A stretch of DNA of 64,000 nt from Isoetes taiwanensis (Eukaryota > Streptophyta > Lycopodiopsida > Isoetales > Isoetaceae). The notes beneath the pieces are model-generated. The model worked only from the letters and a program-made list of their open reading frames with translations. It was not told the DNA's origin and did not search any database. Shown here piece after piece: positions 11,401 through 24,918 of this stretch. Every line of letters starts with the position of its first letter. Position 1 is the stretch's first letter. Made by a program: the position numbers and the translations under genes. The DNA is taken from positions 4,400,483 through 4,464,482 of the forward strand of contig JAJEKV010000071.1 of the NCBI GenBank assembly GCA_021234155.1. The letters are read 5' to 3'.

Positions 11401-14400
11401 CTAGTATTGAGGAGGGGGGAAATATCTATTGAGATTGAGAGGCAACTTGTAAAACTCTTCATTTGTGGGACACTCTCTCCATCTATGATATCTTTCCCAC
11501 CAACCCATACCTCGATCTTTCTTAGTTACCTTCATCCTCATGGTTGTGTCTAGTATCACAATAATAATGAAGCCCACCATCACATTCGAGGAGAAAAGTA
11601 CGTTCAATATGTCATTGAACTGGTTAAGAAAAGTTGAAAGGAGTCAGATTAAAGAGAAGTGAAAGAAAAGCTTCACAAAAGAGTTAGTATATAAACTTAC
11701 CCAACTAGCATTTGTATGCACAGGGCCATGTCCAGTCTGAATGACAAACTCATGAAAGTATTGTGGGACTGAGAGTCCCATAAATAAGGTGAAGCCTAGA
11801 ATGAACAAATTTCGTGGCATGTTGAGATTGATGAATTGCAAGTAGGAGACTCCTACTCCAGCTATTCATAAAGGAAAAGATTATGTCAATAAACAATCGA
11901 ACTTGCTTATTATTTCCAGAGGATGTATTCCATTTGACTTACCAACAATTGCAAAGAGCACACAAAAGATTGCTGCCACAATAGGTTGAGGTATTGAAGC
12001 AATGATAGCACCAAACTTGCCTACAACGTATTTTAGTCAATTAGATGTGGATATGTATGCTCACTAGTGTGCTTCTATGAAATACTTTACCTAATATAGA
12101 AAAGAACAACATAAATGCCGCTGCAACTTGAACAGTTCTTCGACTGCCTATTCTGGTCAAACCAACTAGACCAGCATTCTCTCTACATATTAAGAATACA
12201 AACATTGGTAATTACAAATAAAAAATAAAATAAAAAAATTGATTAGTCCACAAAACATATACTTACACTAGTATAGTAGATCCAGTTATGGTCCCAAACA
12301 TACCATTTAAAAGAACGCCTATACCCTAAAAAACAATAAACAATCAAGTAAGCATTAAATTGGCTAAGTATAATTTATCTTCTTAGTACTGTTATAGATA
12401 GAATCAGGTATAAAGTAAGAACTTACCAACCATCCAATTCCACGACCCATGACAAAAGGGGGTGGCGGCGTAGCATTAGCAAGTCTTGATACTGCATAGA
12501 TTGTTTCAGTGGCCTAAAGATATAAAACGAGTAATATGTTACATTTGAAGGCGACATACATGATCAAGTTGACATATGGTCCCGACATAATCCATCATTT
12601 TAGAATCTTGACTAATTTGAAACATAAGATGCTTGATTCGCTAGGCACATGCAGGATGAGGAACTAATTGAAGGAAAAGGAGTTAGTTATACCTCGATTT
12701 GGGCGACCAAAGTGGAGGCCATCATGGCGAAAACATGGCCGGCGTTGAAGGAGGGAGGTCCCCATTGTAAAGGGTAGGGAATTCTGATCCTGAAAGGCAA
12801 GGGTCATGCTCAAGGTAAGATACAAGGGTCATGTTCAACTTAGAATAATTTGTTAGTTAGTAGTCATAAAAAAGATACAAGGGTCATGTTCAACTTAAAA
12901 TACGATTTCGTTACTCAAAACCTTTGGGAAATAAAAAAGAAAATCTTTGTCAATGATCAAAATACACCTGGTGACGTGGAAGATGATGTGGCAAATCTAA
13001 GAACCCTAAAATATGGGACGTACCAGGGAGTGGATCCGACGAGATGGGCCCGATCAGTTCGGCAATGATCTTTGCCCGATTCCGTTGCATGGCGATAAGC
13101 TCCGCTTACAGTTAGAAGATAAGCATATGCCCAGATGATTATCGCGCTGATAATTATTGGAAATCGCTCAAAAATTGGCACAGCTTTCTTCGCTCTCAGA
13201 CTGCGCATATACTGCAAAAATCGCCATAGCCAAAGCTTGAGCCTCACATTTACAGAAATCCGGCCCAAGCAGAGGGAAAAAAAAATCCATCAGTAATAAC
13301 TGGGAATACAATTCCGGCGAATCCGATGCAGAATTGCTGAAAATAAGCTGAAACAGAGTGTACAAAATTCACCCAATTCCAATTTGGGCTAAATCGGCGC
13401 CGAATTGCTTATCAGAGAGTACAAAATTAATCTAATCTGGAATCCAATTCAGATTTGGGCGAGTCGGGGAAAGAATTGCTTACCAGAGAGAAGAGAACGA
13501 GGAGAATGAGCTCCGGAAGGCCGATTTCGATGCATTTGGCAACCTGGGAAGAAAAACGAGGCATTAGAAAGGGAGCAAAAAGCTTGGAAAGCTCGCTACT
13601 ACGGCAGCTATGGCTATGGCCCATGTGGGCGAGGCCGTAGGAAAAAAATTCAATGAAATGCGTCGCCTTCGTACCCCTGGAAAACCGTACTGGTACAATC
13701 CGACTCCAACGAGCATGATGACCGGTGCATGTGCCAGTGGAGCAATGTGTCTGCAAAAGCATCATCATCAAAGGTTATGCTGTCAGACAGATCTGCCATA
13801 GCCATGGCATGTCGTAACCATGGCGGAACCCTAACCCAAAAACCCTAGAATTCTTATTCTGACAAGCCTCGCATCATTCATTGGTTCCAGAAGGAACTTG
13901 CTAACGGTCTCAAGCTCGCTGCTTCATATTCTCCTTAACGGTTTATTTCCGAACATTATTCTTATATTTGCTTATTTGATCCCTTGCACCAGTTCTGATC
14001 CAAAACGAGGAATTTCTAAGAATCCTATCAAGATCAATCGTGGGTTCTGTCCAGAAATTGATATTTCTAAGGATCTTATCGAGAATCAATGTGGGTTCTG
14101 TCAGAAATAGGAATTTCTAAGAATTCCATTTGCTCTATCCATTTCTCAATTGTGGGTTCTGGGTTCTGTCGTCAAACAGGAACTTATAAGAACTCAACCA
14201 CAAACATATTGATCTAGCAAAATTTGTAGAGATTTTTAAAAAAATTTCAGTTACTTGAGAAGGATGCCCCAAAGACCGCTGAATCCGAAAACGATTTGGA
14301 TACTAGAAGCAGCAATGAGGGCACCTTGAATAGCTCTCATGGTATGAAGAAACCGCTAGACAAAAAGAAACCACAGACCAAAAACAGATCAGAATTGTCT

Positions 14401-15713
14401 GTAAGAACGGATCAAACAGGCAAAAAAGGCGAGAATACCTCATGATCGTCATAAATGGAGCGCAGCCTTGGGGAGTTAATAATGGTCATAATCGGAATAA
14501 GGTAAGAAAATGATGCTCCAACTACGACCGGAAGACGAGTACCGAAGAAGGTCTGGAACAGAGTGTTTAATCCGTTCACAAATAAGAGTGTCTGGATCAC
14601 CCTTGCCTTTTGCTCCTGACAAATTTTCCCAGTACAACAGTGTTAATCCTCCATGATTGCCCCTTCATTATTGAAAAGAAAAGACCGCATAAAGGAAAAA
14701 ATCTTTATCTATTCTTACATTGTTTCCTCCCATTTCTCTCACCACCATAGTTGGAATTAAAACTGTCGATCCGATCATTGTTACATAGTGCTGAAATCCC
14801 AATGCTATTGTCTCCGCTGCAAATAATCAAAATCTTTTTTTATCAGATCTCTGCTCAATCCACAGAAAAAACTTGAAATTCCAAGAGAAAAATTTCCCTG
14901 TAAGAAATTTTAGGTCCCTGTGTGGATAATTCTAGCCTTATCAGGTTATTAAAACACTACAGCTTGCCTCTTCAATCTGTCTGATCGTATCCGTAACATC
15001 ATACGATTCATATTGATCAGATATTACTCCAAAATGTACTCCTACCGGACCTGTACTATTCCAGTTTTGATTAATCCTGCCAGAAACTGACAAATACCCT
15101 TTGGTTTGTTTAATGTTCTCTATCATGGAAGACAACTAGGTAGGCCTAATCGTCCAAATATAACAAACAATCACAAAATTTTTGCCCAGAAACAAGCTAT
15201 TCTTACCACCGTACTTAATTATTCAGATGAATGCACCATAGACCTCTGATCATACTACGAAGTCTTCAACACATGAGCTTTTCAACAGATCTGATTTTAA
15301 GACTAGTACGATTGAAGCATATCATCCCAGTTTTTCAGCATTTCATCCTCGTATGCATTGCTGAATCCATATTTTTATATATGAATCCTCGTATTGATCA
15401 ACGTAAGTACAAAGAAAGGTATCTTCTGTGGTCCATAGCTGCGTTATTTTTCTACATTTCACGGTTTCACGTGCCCCACTATCTATCTAGTCTGCACCTT
15501 TCATTAGATCTAGCAATTAGTGCTTCAGATGCAAGAAAATAGTAAGAAATCTAGCATGCAGAAATTGGAATTGCGTGATAAACAGTGTTATAAAAATAAA
15601 AAACAGAGATATGAGTGTAGAAGATTACGCCATGAAGGGCTGTCGTTTGGACAGTAATCTATCTCAGGCAGTTGCTCCTGGATCATATGCTGATGATCTT
15701 CCGCCTTAGACAT
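11401..15713 (-). CDS. Nucleobase-ascorbate transporter (NAT/NCS2 family), 14 exons, intact
   Basis: Members of this family are polytopic membrane permeases for purines, uracil, xanthine or, in some animal members, ascorbate. Coding exons (minus strand): 15713-15629, 14816-14719, 14615-14439, 14355-14255, 13750-13675, 13543-13484, 13211-13024, 12789-12693, 12513-12427, 12325-12267, 12182-12091, 12020-11943, 11861-11701, 11619-11401. All introns are GT..AG. Phases join exactly, giving 525 residues and a TAG stop with no internal stop. Family signatures: GFQHYVTMIG in the first membrane region, FFGTRLP, AKCIEIGLPELILLV, CRTDRA, IPYPLQWG, the NAT signature ENAGLVGLTR, FILGFTLFMGLSVPQYF, and a C-terminal GMGWWERY / LPLNLNRYFPPP tail. 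Length fits plant NATs (about 520-540). Intron 1 (812 bp) is the longest. The start is the ATG before SKAEDHQH, upstream of the conserved YCPNDSPSWPE. Substrate is not predictable here. It is the only intact cellular gene seen. Confidence 0.95.
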
Positions 15714-18377
15714 GTTGATAAGAAAATTTGACGCAGACCCACAAGTTAAGATCAGAAAATCGTTGAAAAAAATGGCCTAATTGCTCGTTTTCCAGAAAGC
15801 GACAGAGGGTCTTGCGGATTAGAAGAACAGAATAATCCGAACCCAGAAAAGAAAAACTCCGGTATGGTTTAGTGCGGTAAGTATCAGAATAGGATTGCCA
15901 TCTAATGTCCAGATTCCGCAGTCGTACCTCTGGATAAAGCTGGATGGTTTTTGCAGCAGATCCTAGCTTTTTTGGATCAAAATAAAGCTTTAGCAGAGCA
16001 CCGGAATGGAAAAAGGGGGCTGTTGATCAGATCAAACGCTCAAGCTGGCCAAAGGACAAGAAGATTCTGGCAGAGCACCCCACGAAACGCCTTTCTGGCG
16101 GCTTTGAACAGGATAAGGGAAGCAAAAAATTGGAAAGAAAATTGTAGAATCAGGAGCTCCGGGCAAGGAACCCAGACGCTTCTTAAATCAGAATCATCTC
16201 TGTATCAGACTAAATACAAATACGAAGAGCTTCTTTCTTGGATCGGCTTCGTCTTCTTTCAAGAATAGGGTATATACGGGTCCGTACAGTATAGGTATAC
16301 ATATGTATGTACAGTTATACAGCGTATGATTGTTGTACAACGTGGCCCCACGTGGGGTCCACGTGGCACGGACACGTGTCGGGGGCAAAACGGTAAACTG
16401 TCAATGCCCCTGACTAGTACCAGTTTTAACCTTTTTTTTTACAACAAGTCCCTTTTGAGTGTTTTGCCTAGTGGCTTAAAAACGACATCTAGACAACGGT
16501 CTTTTCTTTTTGCATTTAGAATCCCCTCAAGTTCAAATTAGTGTCCTCGCCTCTCGTCCTATATTTTTTCAAATGTCTCTGCCACCCTCTCTCCTCCTCC
16601 TACTCTGATTGGCACAGTTGTTATTTCCCTGCCTTGCTTTTCCTTCTCAGCAGATGAATTGTTAGCTTATCCCTGAAGCCCTGCCACTCGCAAGTAATTG
16701 CAGCATTCTTACTAGATTCTCAGCCTCCATACCTTCCCTTTGTCCTTCTCATCTTGTTGCCAACTCCTATTTGAAGGCACTCGCTTCTGTTGACATTGAT
16801 TCTCTCGCTCAAAAGCAGTCGCTGAATAAATGTGTATTTTTCTATAGTTCAGTGGCGGTTTGCTATTGCGGAAGGCATCTTGTCACATTCACAATAGAAT
16901 GAATACCAACCAAAGTGATGTTCCATGTTGAAACATTTAGTAACACGTGTGCCAACAAACCCTTTTTCTAAGCATATATTAAGTGACTGTTCAACTTTCA
17001 GGCAAGCATTCTCTCCTTATTGATTTGGCAAAATCTATGAAGTAGCGCACCTTGTAAGTACTAAGAATGAACATGGCCATCTCTTTGAAAGTTGTCGATA
17101 CATCCGGCATCAAATTTACTCACTTTAGCACATCAATGGACGGTATGTGGGTACCACTTGATAGAATAACTTGCCAAAACGAGGACACTAGAACCACTAG
17201 AACGGGACATATCATATCTCTAGTAATTGCATATACATTATGCAAGCTTGCATTCTCCCTTAGAAGGATAAGGTTGCAGTGTTGGGGAAACTTCTGGGTA
17301 AAGAAGGTTTATCCGGTTGAAAACTAAGAAATTAAGGTTGAGTTAGTGCGTGGCAGAAAAATTTCAAAGATAAATTTTCACGTAATTGTCTACAAGAAGG
17401 TATATACAAATTTTGGGTTGAAATTTTAAAATATCCGGTTACGTAGGGAAACATAGAGTGATTTCCAGTAGGCTCTAAGACTTTCCTGTAAGATTGTCAA
17501 ATAACGTCATGGCCATGCCATTAAGGAGGTAGAAAAATGCCGTCATTTTTCTTGCCCTATTTGCATGCGACTAAAATGAGTGTTATCATCTATTTTAATT
17601 TGTACATACACATACTACATAATTATACATACCATATATTTATGGCCCAACCTTTTATCATACTACTGTAGTCGTCTGTCATCCCACCTTTATATTAGAG
17701 GCATCCCCCCCTCCCCCAAAACATACACATAGCCCACCTCAGGGCCAACATAGACCATTTTGGTCTCCAACAAGGTTGCATATTAAACAGGAGTGTTGCA
17801 GCACTCCCATTTGAAGATTCCCTTCCAAAAAAAACCTATTAATTATTTGAGATAGTCCTTTCTGGGCTCCAGCCCAAAATTTCATGGTGATTCAATTTAA
17901 TATGTGTTATTTTAGCTAACAATAAAATTTTTACCATTGGGTCAACATATTAACCACTTGAAATAGCAGTTTTAGGGATTACTTTCAAAACATTATGGTG
18001 ATTACAATTTCGTATACGCTATTTCAACAATATTTATTTCTTTTGCCACTGATGAATTGTGTACAAAAGACACATTAGGGATTTTTTGAGATCATAAAAG
18101 GGCCTTCTAAGAACTGATGACTAAGCTATATGAACTACCAATCAGAAAACAGTATTAGTAATCCAGTCAGCAAAACAGTTATAACTAACTCACTGGATCA
18201 CATTTTCTAGCACAAGTGTTGATAGAAAAGTCCAAATGAGCTCTTGTTTGGTGCAATAGATATATCTCATTGAGATCTTTCCAACCTTGGGTGGTTTGCA
18301 TATCTTTTAGCCCTGTAGGAGAGTAAAAAATGGTAAAAACTATACATATATAAAAAATGGTAAAAACTATACAAAAA
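15714..18377. other. Upstream flank of the NAT gene; promoter region not resolved
   Basis: The NAT promoter and 5' untranslated region must lie in the first few hundred bases, but I cannot identify a convincing TATA box or transcription start. Open reading frames here (for example 15951-16268 plus) show no family resemblance. Around 17840-18030 there are two diverged copies of a block containing CATGGTGATT / TATGGTGATT and an AT-rich surround. At 18322-18372 the words AAAAAATGGTAAAAACTATAC are duplicated next to the start of the 1.1-kb repeat array. Confidence 0.4.
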
Positions 18378-20897
18378 ATCAGAATTTAATTCCGTACTAT
18401 ACATTAATTACAAATTTATGAATGTCTTGCTACTGCAAAAGCTGCCCTTTACTTCTAACTGCCACAACGGGAGGAGTCTGGATCCAAACTCCATTCCGTC
18501 GGTTCCCTTGCTTCAAGCGTTCTCAAGTGCATCTTATCGGCCAAGTCCCAAGTGTAAAAGACCAAAACTTCGGCACCCAAAACGCCAAACCCCGCTAGAA
18601 CCCGCAACTCATGGGGTCTAGGTTTGGAGGCTCTATCCTTGTCGATTCGACTAGGACCTTCGCGGCCCCGTATCTTGACATAGGGGGTGTTGACCTTGAG
18701 CATGGACCCTAAAACCACCCGGAAGCGGCTTGCCCCAAAAGTCCTCTCCGAAGGAAGGCCCCGGGGACGGGGCAACTTCCCTCTCAGGAATCATGATTCG
18801 GCTCGCCAATGGACTCGGAACGTCGACATTACCCCGAGACCAAGTTTCGTGGCTAGAAGACCACCCTTCTTCGAGGAAGCGTCAAACTATCTCATGTCCA
18901 ACACACTCGTGAGTCAATTGGCCTAGGAGGTGGTTGTCGAATCATCGCAACGTAGGGCGTAAGTGTTTCTTTCTTTTGCAAAACCGACCGTGCAACTTGG
19001 TCTCTAGGGTAATTTTGGCCTCCCGGACGATGTGACGAAGTCGAATCGCCATTCGAACCTCCGCAATGTCCAGAATGACAAAACACTTTGGTTTCTACAC
19101 GGCCGACCGCGAAGGCGCCAGCGGTTTGACAAGTTCTCCCGGACGGATGTTGGATTTTTGGACCTTATCGAGGCGGGGCCCTTGAGCGAAGGATTCAACG
19201 GTCGGATAGGGGAACAGAGATCCGGGAGTGTGGTCTTTAGCGTCACGGCCCCGGGAGCCGCCGCCAGAAAGGCTACCTCGGGGGAAATTTTTGGGGCTCG
19301 CCTCTTGGGGTTCGGACTCTCCCCTCTAATGAGTCGGCCTTGCAAGGTCCTGGCCTTGTTTGACTTGGGCAAGTGTGCCGGCTTCGCTGCCCAACAACAG
19401 TGCGGGACCGTTCTAATGCAAACACTTTGATCTAAACCTTGTCAGGAAATTTTGAAAACTGGCTTTGTATGTTGGCGATGACTTAGGAAGCTTGCTGACA
19501 AAAAATCAGAATTTAATTCCGTACTATGCATTAATTACAAATTTATGAATGTCTTGCTCTTTGCAAAAGTCGCCCTTTACTTCTAAGCGCCACAACGGGA
19601 GGAGTACAGATCCAAACTCCATTAATTCGGTTGCCCTTGCTTCGCTTCAACTGCATCTTATCGCCAAGTCCGGTGCAAAAGACCAAACTTCGGCACCCAA
19701 AACGCCAAACCCCGCTAGAACCACGGCAACTCATAGGGTTTACGTTTCGAGCTTCTATCCTTGTCGATTCGACTAGGACCTTGCCGTATCTTGACGTAGA
19801 GGGGGTGTTGACGCCAGAGCACGGACCCTAAAACTATCAGAAGCAGCTTGCCCCAAAAAGTCCTCTCCGAAGGCCCGGGGCGACGGAGGGCAACTTCCCC
19901 TCTAAAGGAATCATGATTCTGGCTCGCCAATGGACTCCTAACGCCGACATTACCACGGAGACCAAGTTTCGTGGCCGTAAGACCACCCCTTCTCGAGAGG
20001 AAGCGTCAAACTATCTCATGTCCAACACACTTCGTGGGTCAATTGGCCTAGGAGGTGGTCATTTAGAATCACCGAACGTAGGGCGAAGTGTTTCTTTCTT
20101 TTTGCAAAACTGGACCAGGTGCAACTTGGTCTCTAGGGTAATTTCGGCCTCCCGGACGATGTGGCGGTTGAATCGCCATTCCCGAGCCTCCACAATGTTC
20201 GAATGACAAAACACTTTGGTTTCTACACGGCCGACCGCAGAACGCCAGCGGTTTGATAAGTTCTCCGGACGGATGTTGGATTTTCCGGACCTTATCGAGC
20301 GGGGGCCCTTGAGCGAAGGATTCAACGGGTCGGATAGGGAACCGAGATCCGGGAGTGTGGTCTTTAGCGTCACCCCCGGGAGCGCTGCCAGAAAGGCTAC
20401 CTGGAAATTTTTGGGGCTCGCCTCTTGGGGTTCGGACTCTCCCCTCTAATGAGGCGGCCTTGCAAGGTCCCGGCCTTGTTTGACTTGGGCAAGTGTGCCG
20501 GCCCCGGCTGCCCAACAACAGCTGCTGCCGGGACCGTTCTAATGCAAACACTTTGATCTAAACCTTGTCCGAAATTTTGAAAACTTTGTATGTTGGCGAT
20601 GACTTAGGAAGCCTCACGACAAAAATCAGAATTTAATTCCATTACTATACATTAATTACAAATTTATGAATGTCTTGCTTTCTTTCGCAAAAGGCGCCCT
20701 TTACTTCTAAGCGCCACAACGGGAGGAGTACAGATCCAAACTCCATTAAAAGTGGGTTCCGATTTGCTTCGCGTTCTCAATCTGCATCTTATCGCCAAGT
20801 CCCAAGTGCAAAAGACTAAAACTCGGCACCCAAAACGCCAAACCCTGCTAGAACCGGCAACTCATAGGGTTTACGCGTTTGGAGGCTCTATCCTTGT
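18378..20897 (+). repeat. Tandem array of a 1.12-kb repeat, two full copies and a partial third
   Basis: The anchor ATCAGAATTTAATTCC recurs at 18378, 19505 and 20625, giving periods of 1127 and 1120 bp. Each unit begins AT-rich and then becomes GC-rich over about 900 bp. Copies differ by many 1-4 base indels and substitutions, so no reading frame is conserved between copies and the repeat is not protein-coding. The third copy is cut at 20897, where LINE sequence starts. It is the reverse complement of the array at 25560-32756. It does not resemble 5S, 18S or 26S rRNA by eye. Confidence 0.9.
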
Positions 20898-22080
20898 GAT
20901 GATTTTCCAGTGGTAGAAATTAATCACGAGGTGCATAAAAAGTATTTAGAAAGCTTGATCTCAATTTCGGTTGTAGGCTTTTTTACAGGGGAAGCTTCTT
21001 GGACCTGCGCTGATTAAGCACGTGGCTATCAACACACTTGAAGAGGTTAGGTTTGCCCCAACACCAATCGCTTAAGGCACTGGGCAACAACTTCTTTCTT
21101 ATTATGTTTGATTGTGAAGCAGCGGTAGATAGGCTAGTTGGCTTATCAAAATCCCATGTTGGTTTGAAATAGAAGATTTACCACCAGACTTGCTAGTTCC
21201 AGAGTTCTTAAAGTCTATTGCTAACACACTAGGCTCATACGTGTCACATTCAATTGCGAAGGGGCCTAGAATCTGTGTTGCTATCCCAGAAACGACATAT
21301 CCCCAAAGGAGTGACAGTAAAAAGCGGAATGTGTTGCTTCAAATTTTTACTTAAGCTCATAAATGGATGGGAAATAAGGAGGATGTTCCCCAACTTAGAG
21401 CTAGAAGGCGTAATCAAGTCAGACCACACAAGTGCCAACGACAACATTGCCTCCAGGGCCAAAGATAGAGAGCAGGAACTTTGTTGCATACTACCTGGTG
21501 TTACACATAAAGAAACTAGTCAAGTGACACTTGAACCTCTCCGATTGTAATCTTGTCACCCTCCATTTACACCCACTATAGAAACAAATGCTGCCATCTC
21601 CTCATTCTCACCCATTCCTGAAAATAAGTCTGAAAATACACCTCATAATAGACCAAAATCCAAAGAGGACATCCCAATCGGGGAGGGTCAGTGGCAAGTG
21701 GTAGCCTCCAAACACATTACAAGAGCTAGAAATATTGCCAGGAAATTCAGAGGCTCCCAAAACACAGTGGCCTTAAAAACTATAGAGGTTCCACAGCCAT
21801 TGTCGTCGTTGTCTAAATATATCACGGAGGCAACTTCTGTAGAGAAGAGGGAGCTTGCAGGTACAACAGGCAAAGATACACGTGATGTGTGGCACCCAAA
21901 AACGGCTTTGGTGATACACAAGGATAACTTCGAAGGGTCAGAAATAGATACAAAATAGATGACATGGAAATGTTGGATAACCCATTCATTCTAATAGGCA
22001 AGAAGAATAAGATGGATGCAAATGTGTATGTAGACAAAGACATGGGTGAGATGAAAAGAAAAAGCCTCGACCTCCTCTTT
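20898..22080 (+). pseudogene. LINE ORF1-like region (DUF4283-type), broken
   Basis: Visible in pieces across frames: FPVVEINHEVHKKYLESLI and VVGFFTG near 20905-20990, EAAVDRLVGL near 21120, then WFEIEDLPPDLLVPEFLKSI and a continuation ending near CVAIPETTYPQRSDSKKRN (about 21155-21325). This order, including the IAKGPRICVAI block, matches the N-terminal protein of plant L1-type LINEs, which binds element RNA. A charged C-terminal stretch follows to about 22080. Several frameshifts and stops prevent expression. Confidence 0.6.
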
Positions 22081-22182
22081 TTAGCAAACTACCTGGTGGT
22101 GAGTTGCTATTGAAGGAAACTAGATGTGGAAAATAGAGGTGTTGGCCATACTCTTAAAACTCATAATGAATTTCAAAATCGC

Positions 22183-22960
22183 GTGAGTGGAATATCGGAG
22201 GAGTAAAGTCCTCAAGTTTAAAAAGCAACAGTGCTTTCACTAGCACTAAAAAGAGAGGAACGCGGATATCATATGCTTTCAAGAACACAAGTGTAAGAAG
22301 GAGGAAGGCGATGTTCCTGTTTTAAAATAATAGGGAATGAGTATGTTGGAGTTGTCTCGGCAAAGAAAAAAGTCTATCTTTGGTACCTTAATCGCATGGA
22401 AAAACACGGTTAAGGTGACAACATCTATGTCGGAAAGATTTGGAAGGTGGTCCATCATAGTGTGGCAGCAGAACAACCAATCATGGGGAATTTTAAACAT
22501 TTACGCGCATAACAATCCTAGGGGAAGAGGTGCACTATGGGCCTCCCTCAGACATAAAATCAAAAGCCTTGGTAATCACATAGCATGGTTAATGCTGGGC
22601 GATTTTAATATGGTGGAGACATCGAAAGATGACGTGGTGCAACATCCGACATTGTCAATGGTTTTGAAAAGAGCAAATGGGGTAAATTGATAGACGCTAC
22701 CGGATTTATTGAGTCGGGAGGGGGATAAAGGTTTCACATGGTGCAATGGTTGGGTGGGATGGGGTAGAGCTTACGCTTAGACATGACAGGTGTTACGTGA
22801 ATTACAATACACTCGCCACTTCCCCAACTCTTCATAGAGTAAACTGCACAAACAATGCGATATCTGATCATAATCCCCAGGTAATTTCATGCCGTGAATG
22901 TAGGAAAAAAGTCTCAAGAACAAAGTGTTTAAAATGAATATCAAGTATCCGAAAGAGCTC
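22183..22960 (+). pseudogene. LINE endonuclease domain (exonuclease-endonuclease-phosphatase fold), broken
   Basis: Starts with WNIGGVKSSS and an ADIICFQEHKC block (the usual SWNIRG... ADIICLQETK). It continues with WSIIVWQQNNQSWGILNIYA near 22450, the catalytic-region motif LGDFNMVE near 22600, and AISDHNPQ (SDHxP motif) near 22860. This domain nicks target DNA to prime reverse transcription. At least four frame changes are needed to read it through, so it is inactive. Confidence 0.75.
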
Positions 22961-23019
22961 GCTTTTCTTGCAGAAAATGCAAAGAAATTTGGCAAGCGGC
23001 ATTTATAAAAGACTCAGGC

Positions 23020-24733
23020 ATGAAGGCCTTAACGGCAGCACTAGCAAATATTAAGCAATTTGCTAAACTGTGGGGGAGAGAAAAAGTACAGGAGGAGAGA
23101 GCATCTTTGGACAAACTATACAGTCAATTGACAACCCTCGAGCAAGCGTGGGTCCCAATGATGGTACGTAAGAGGAAAAATTATCGGATGAGATTAAAAA
23201 GTCAGAGGAGACCAAGACTGTCGAGAACAGAAGCAAGGCAGGTTTAACTTGGCTTAGGCAAGCAGATAAATGCTCTAAGTTTTTGCTGCCAAGCAGAAGA
23301 GGTGGTCAACAACATTATCTAGCATTACACTTGATGATGGGTCGATACTAAAAAGTTGTGATGGGCTCCATCAGTTTCTTCACGATCACTTTCAAAGCTT
23401 CTTCCCGGTGAGAAGCGTATGCCTTGACGACGAGTTTGAAGAGTTAGTGGTTTCAAAGGTGTCTCCGGTCATAACAAATGAGCAACACCAAATGTTGAGC
23501 CCACTATCTATAGAGGATTTGCATCAAAAGCCATCCCTCGACAAAAAGAAGTGTCCGGGGATGGATGGGATTCCAATAGAGTTTTTTCAGGTTTATTGGG
23601 AATGGATTAACATTGATGTATTCTCAGCTTATACAGACTTCCTACAAGCAGACCACCTGGATCCCAAGCTAAATACAGGTTGTATCGTTTTGATTCCAAA
23701 GGGAAAAGACCCACGTACTATCAATGACTGGAGACCCATCACATTGCTGTCGGCATTCTATAAGATAATAGCAAAGGGAATGGCAGAGAAAATAAAGCCC
23801 ATACTTGCAGAAACTATCTCCCCCGTCCAGTCAGGTTTTCTCCCAGGAAGGAACATTCTGCACAATATAGCAACAGCTTTTGAGGGTATGTATTGGGTGG
23901 ATTTTACTAAGGCATACGATAGCATCAGGTGGAGCTTTTTATATAAAATGCTGTTAAAATTGGGTTGCGGGGAATTTTTTACTGGAAGTGTGAAGAGATT
24001 ACTCCACTCAAGACAGGCCTCCCGTTCTTCTCAACGGGAGTCCTCTCCTATATTCGTCATCGAAAGAGGCATTAGATGGGGATGCCCACTAGCCCCATTT
24101 TTATTTAACATAGCGGTGAAGCTTTCTCACGCCTATTTCTCTGTGTCTCAAGGGATGGTCTAGTAGAAGGTCTTCAAATGGGGATGGATCTCGTGAGATA
24201 TGCAATCAATATGCGAGATGACTCTTTTTTTTTTTGTTTCTAGTAGCGAGAGGAGAGCAATCTAAAGAATGCCAGTCGGTTGTTAGATACTTTCTCCTTG
24301 GCCTCGAGGATGTCTCATCAATCGGAAGAAATGCTTTCGGCGCAATGGGCCGGGAAGGACCACATCCTGTGTGTGTTTAGAGCGCCTCGTGGAAAATCAT
24401 AAAAGATGGGAGTATTCTAACCTTCTTGGAATCCCAAGTGGGAATTAAAGTACCCTCAACAAAAGTATGGGATGAGATGATATTAGGATTACGTATATCA
24501 TCGAATTGGTGGAAAGTCGCCAAAACTATCATTGGTGGCGGGATAGTAGTAGCGGCATATGTCCGCGGCAAAGACGCACATCTATGTCTCATCTCTCCTC
24601 ATAGCCCCACCAGAGAAAGTAAAAGAAATGGAAGGGACAATTAGAAACTTTGTGTGGGGAGGCAACGAGGAAGGAGCACTAGTGAAAATAGCATGGTGGA
24701 AATGTAAAAGAGATAAGAAGAAGAAGAAGAGAT
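23020..24733 (+). pseudogene. LINE reverse transcriptase, degenerate active site
   Basis: The longest open stretch is 23408-24163 (251 codons). It shows KKCPGMDGIPIEFFQVYW, CIVLIPKGKDPRTINDWRPI, TLLSAFYKIIAKGMAEKIKP, ISPVQSGFLPGRNILHNIAT, VDFTKAYDSIRWSFLYKML and IRWGCPLAPFLFNIAVKL, i.e. RT motifs 0 to 4 of a non-LTR element. The FADD/YADD active-site block appears near 24205-24235 as MRDDS, followed by a T-rich slip (TTTTTTTTTT). After that, 24249-24733 carries the thumb/C-terminal region with stops, ending KKKRF at the SINE-like insertion. Missing motif residues and stops make it inactive. Confidence 0.85.
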
Positions 24734-24918
24734 TTTAACGTCACGCCACAAGGCAGCGTCCTATCGGACATGTGACACTTTACAACACACCCAGATGGGT
24801 CCTGTCCCCACCACTTTACATTGCTGAAGTGGGTCCTTCCCCCACCAACTTTACATTGCATGGCCACTTTCACAACGAGGCGTTGAACCCGTGACCTTGG
24901 GTATGGCAGTTTAACGTC
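24734..24918 (-). mobile_element. SINE-like insertion in the LINE with a 9-bp target duplication
   Basis: TTTAACGTC occurs at 24734-24742 and 24910-24918, and removing the 167 bp between restores the LINE reading (RFNVLPQKEGGIGMIDLAL). On the minus strand the insert begins CTGCCATACCC and carries GGGTTCAACGCC, matching the Pol III B-box consensus GGTTCRANNCC at about 24881-24890. No convincing A box lies inside, so the head may be truncated. It contains two imperfect copies of a CAATGTAAAGTKGKGGG word. Confidence 0.65.

Noticed and set aside
18418..20551. Many ORFs of 60-160 codons in the 1.1-kb repeats (also 25298-32207)
   Set aside because: The frame is not conserved between repeat copies, which differ by many 1-4 base indels; a coding repeat would keep its frame.
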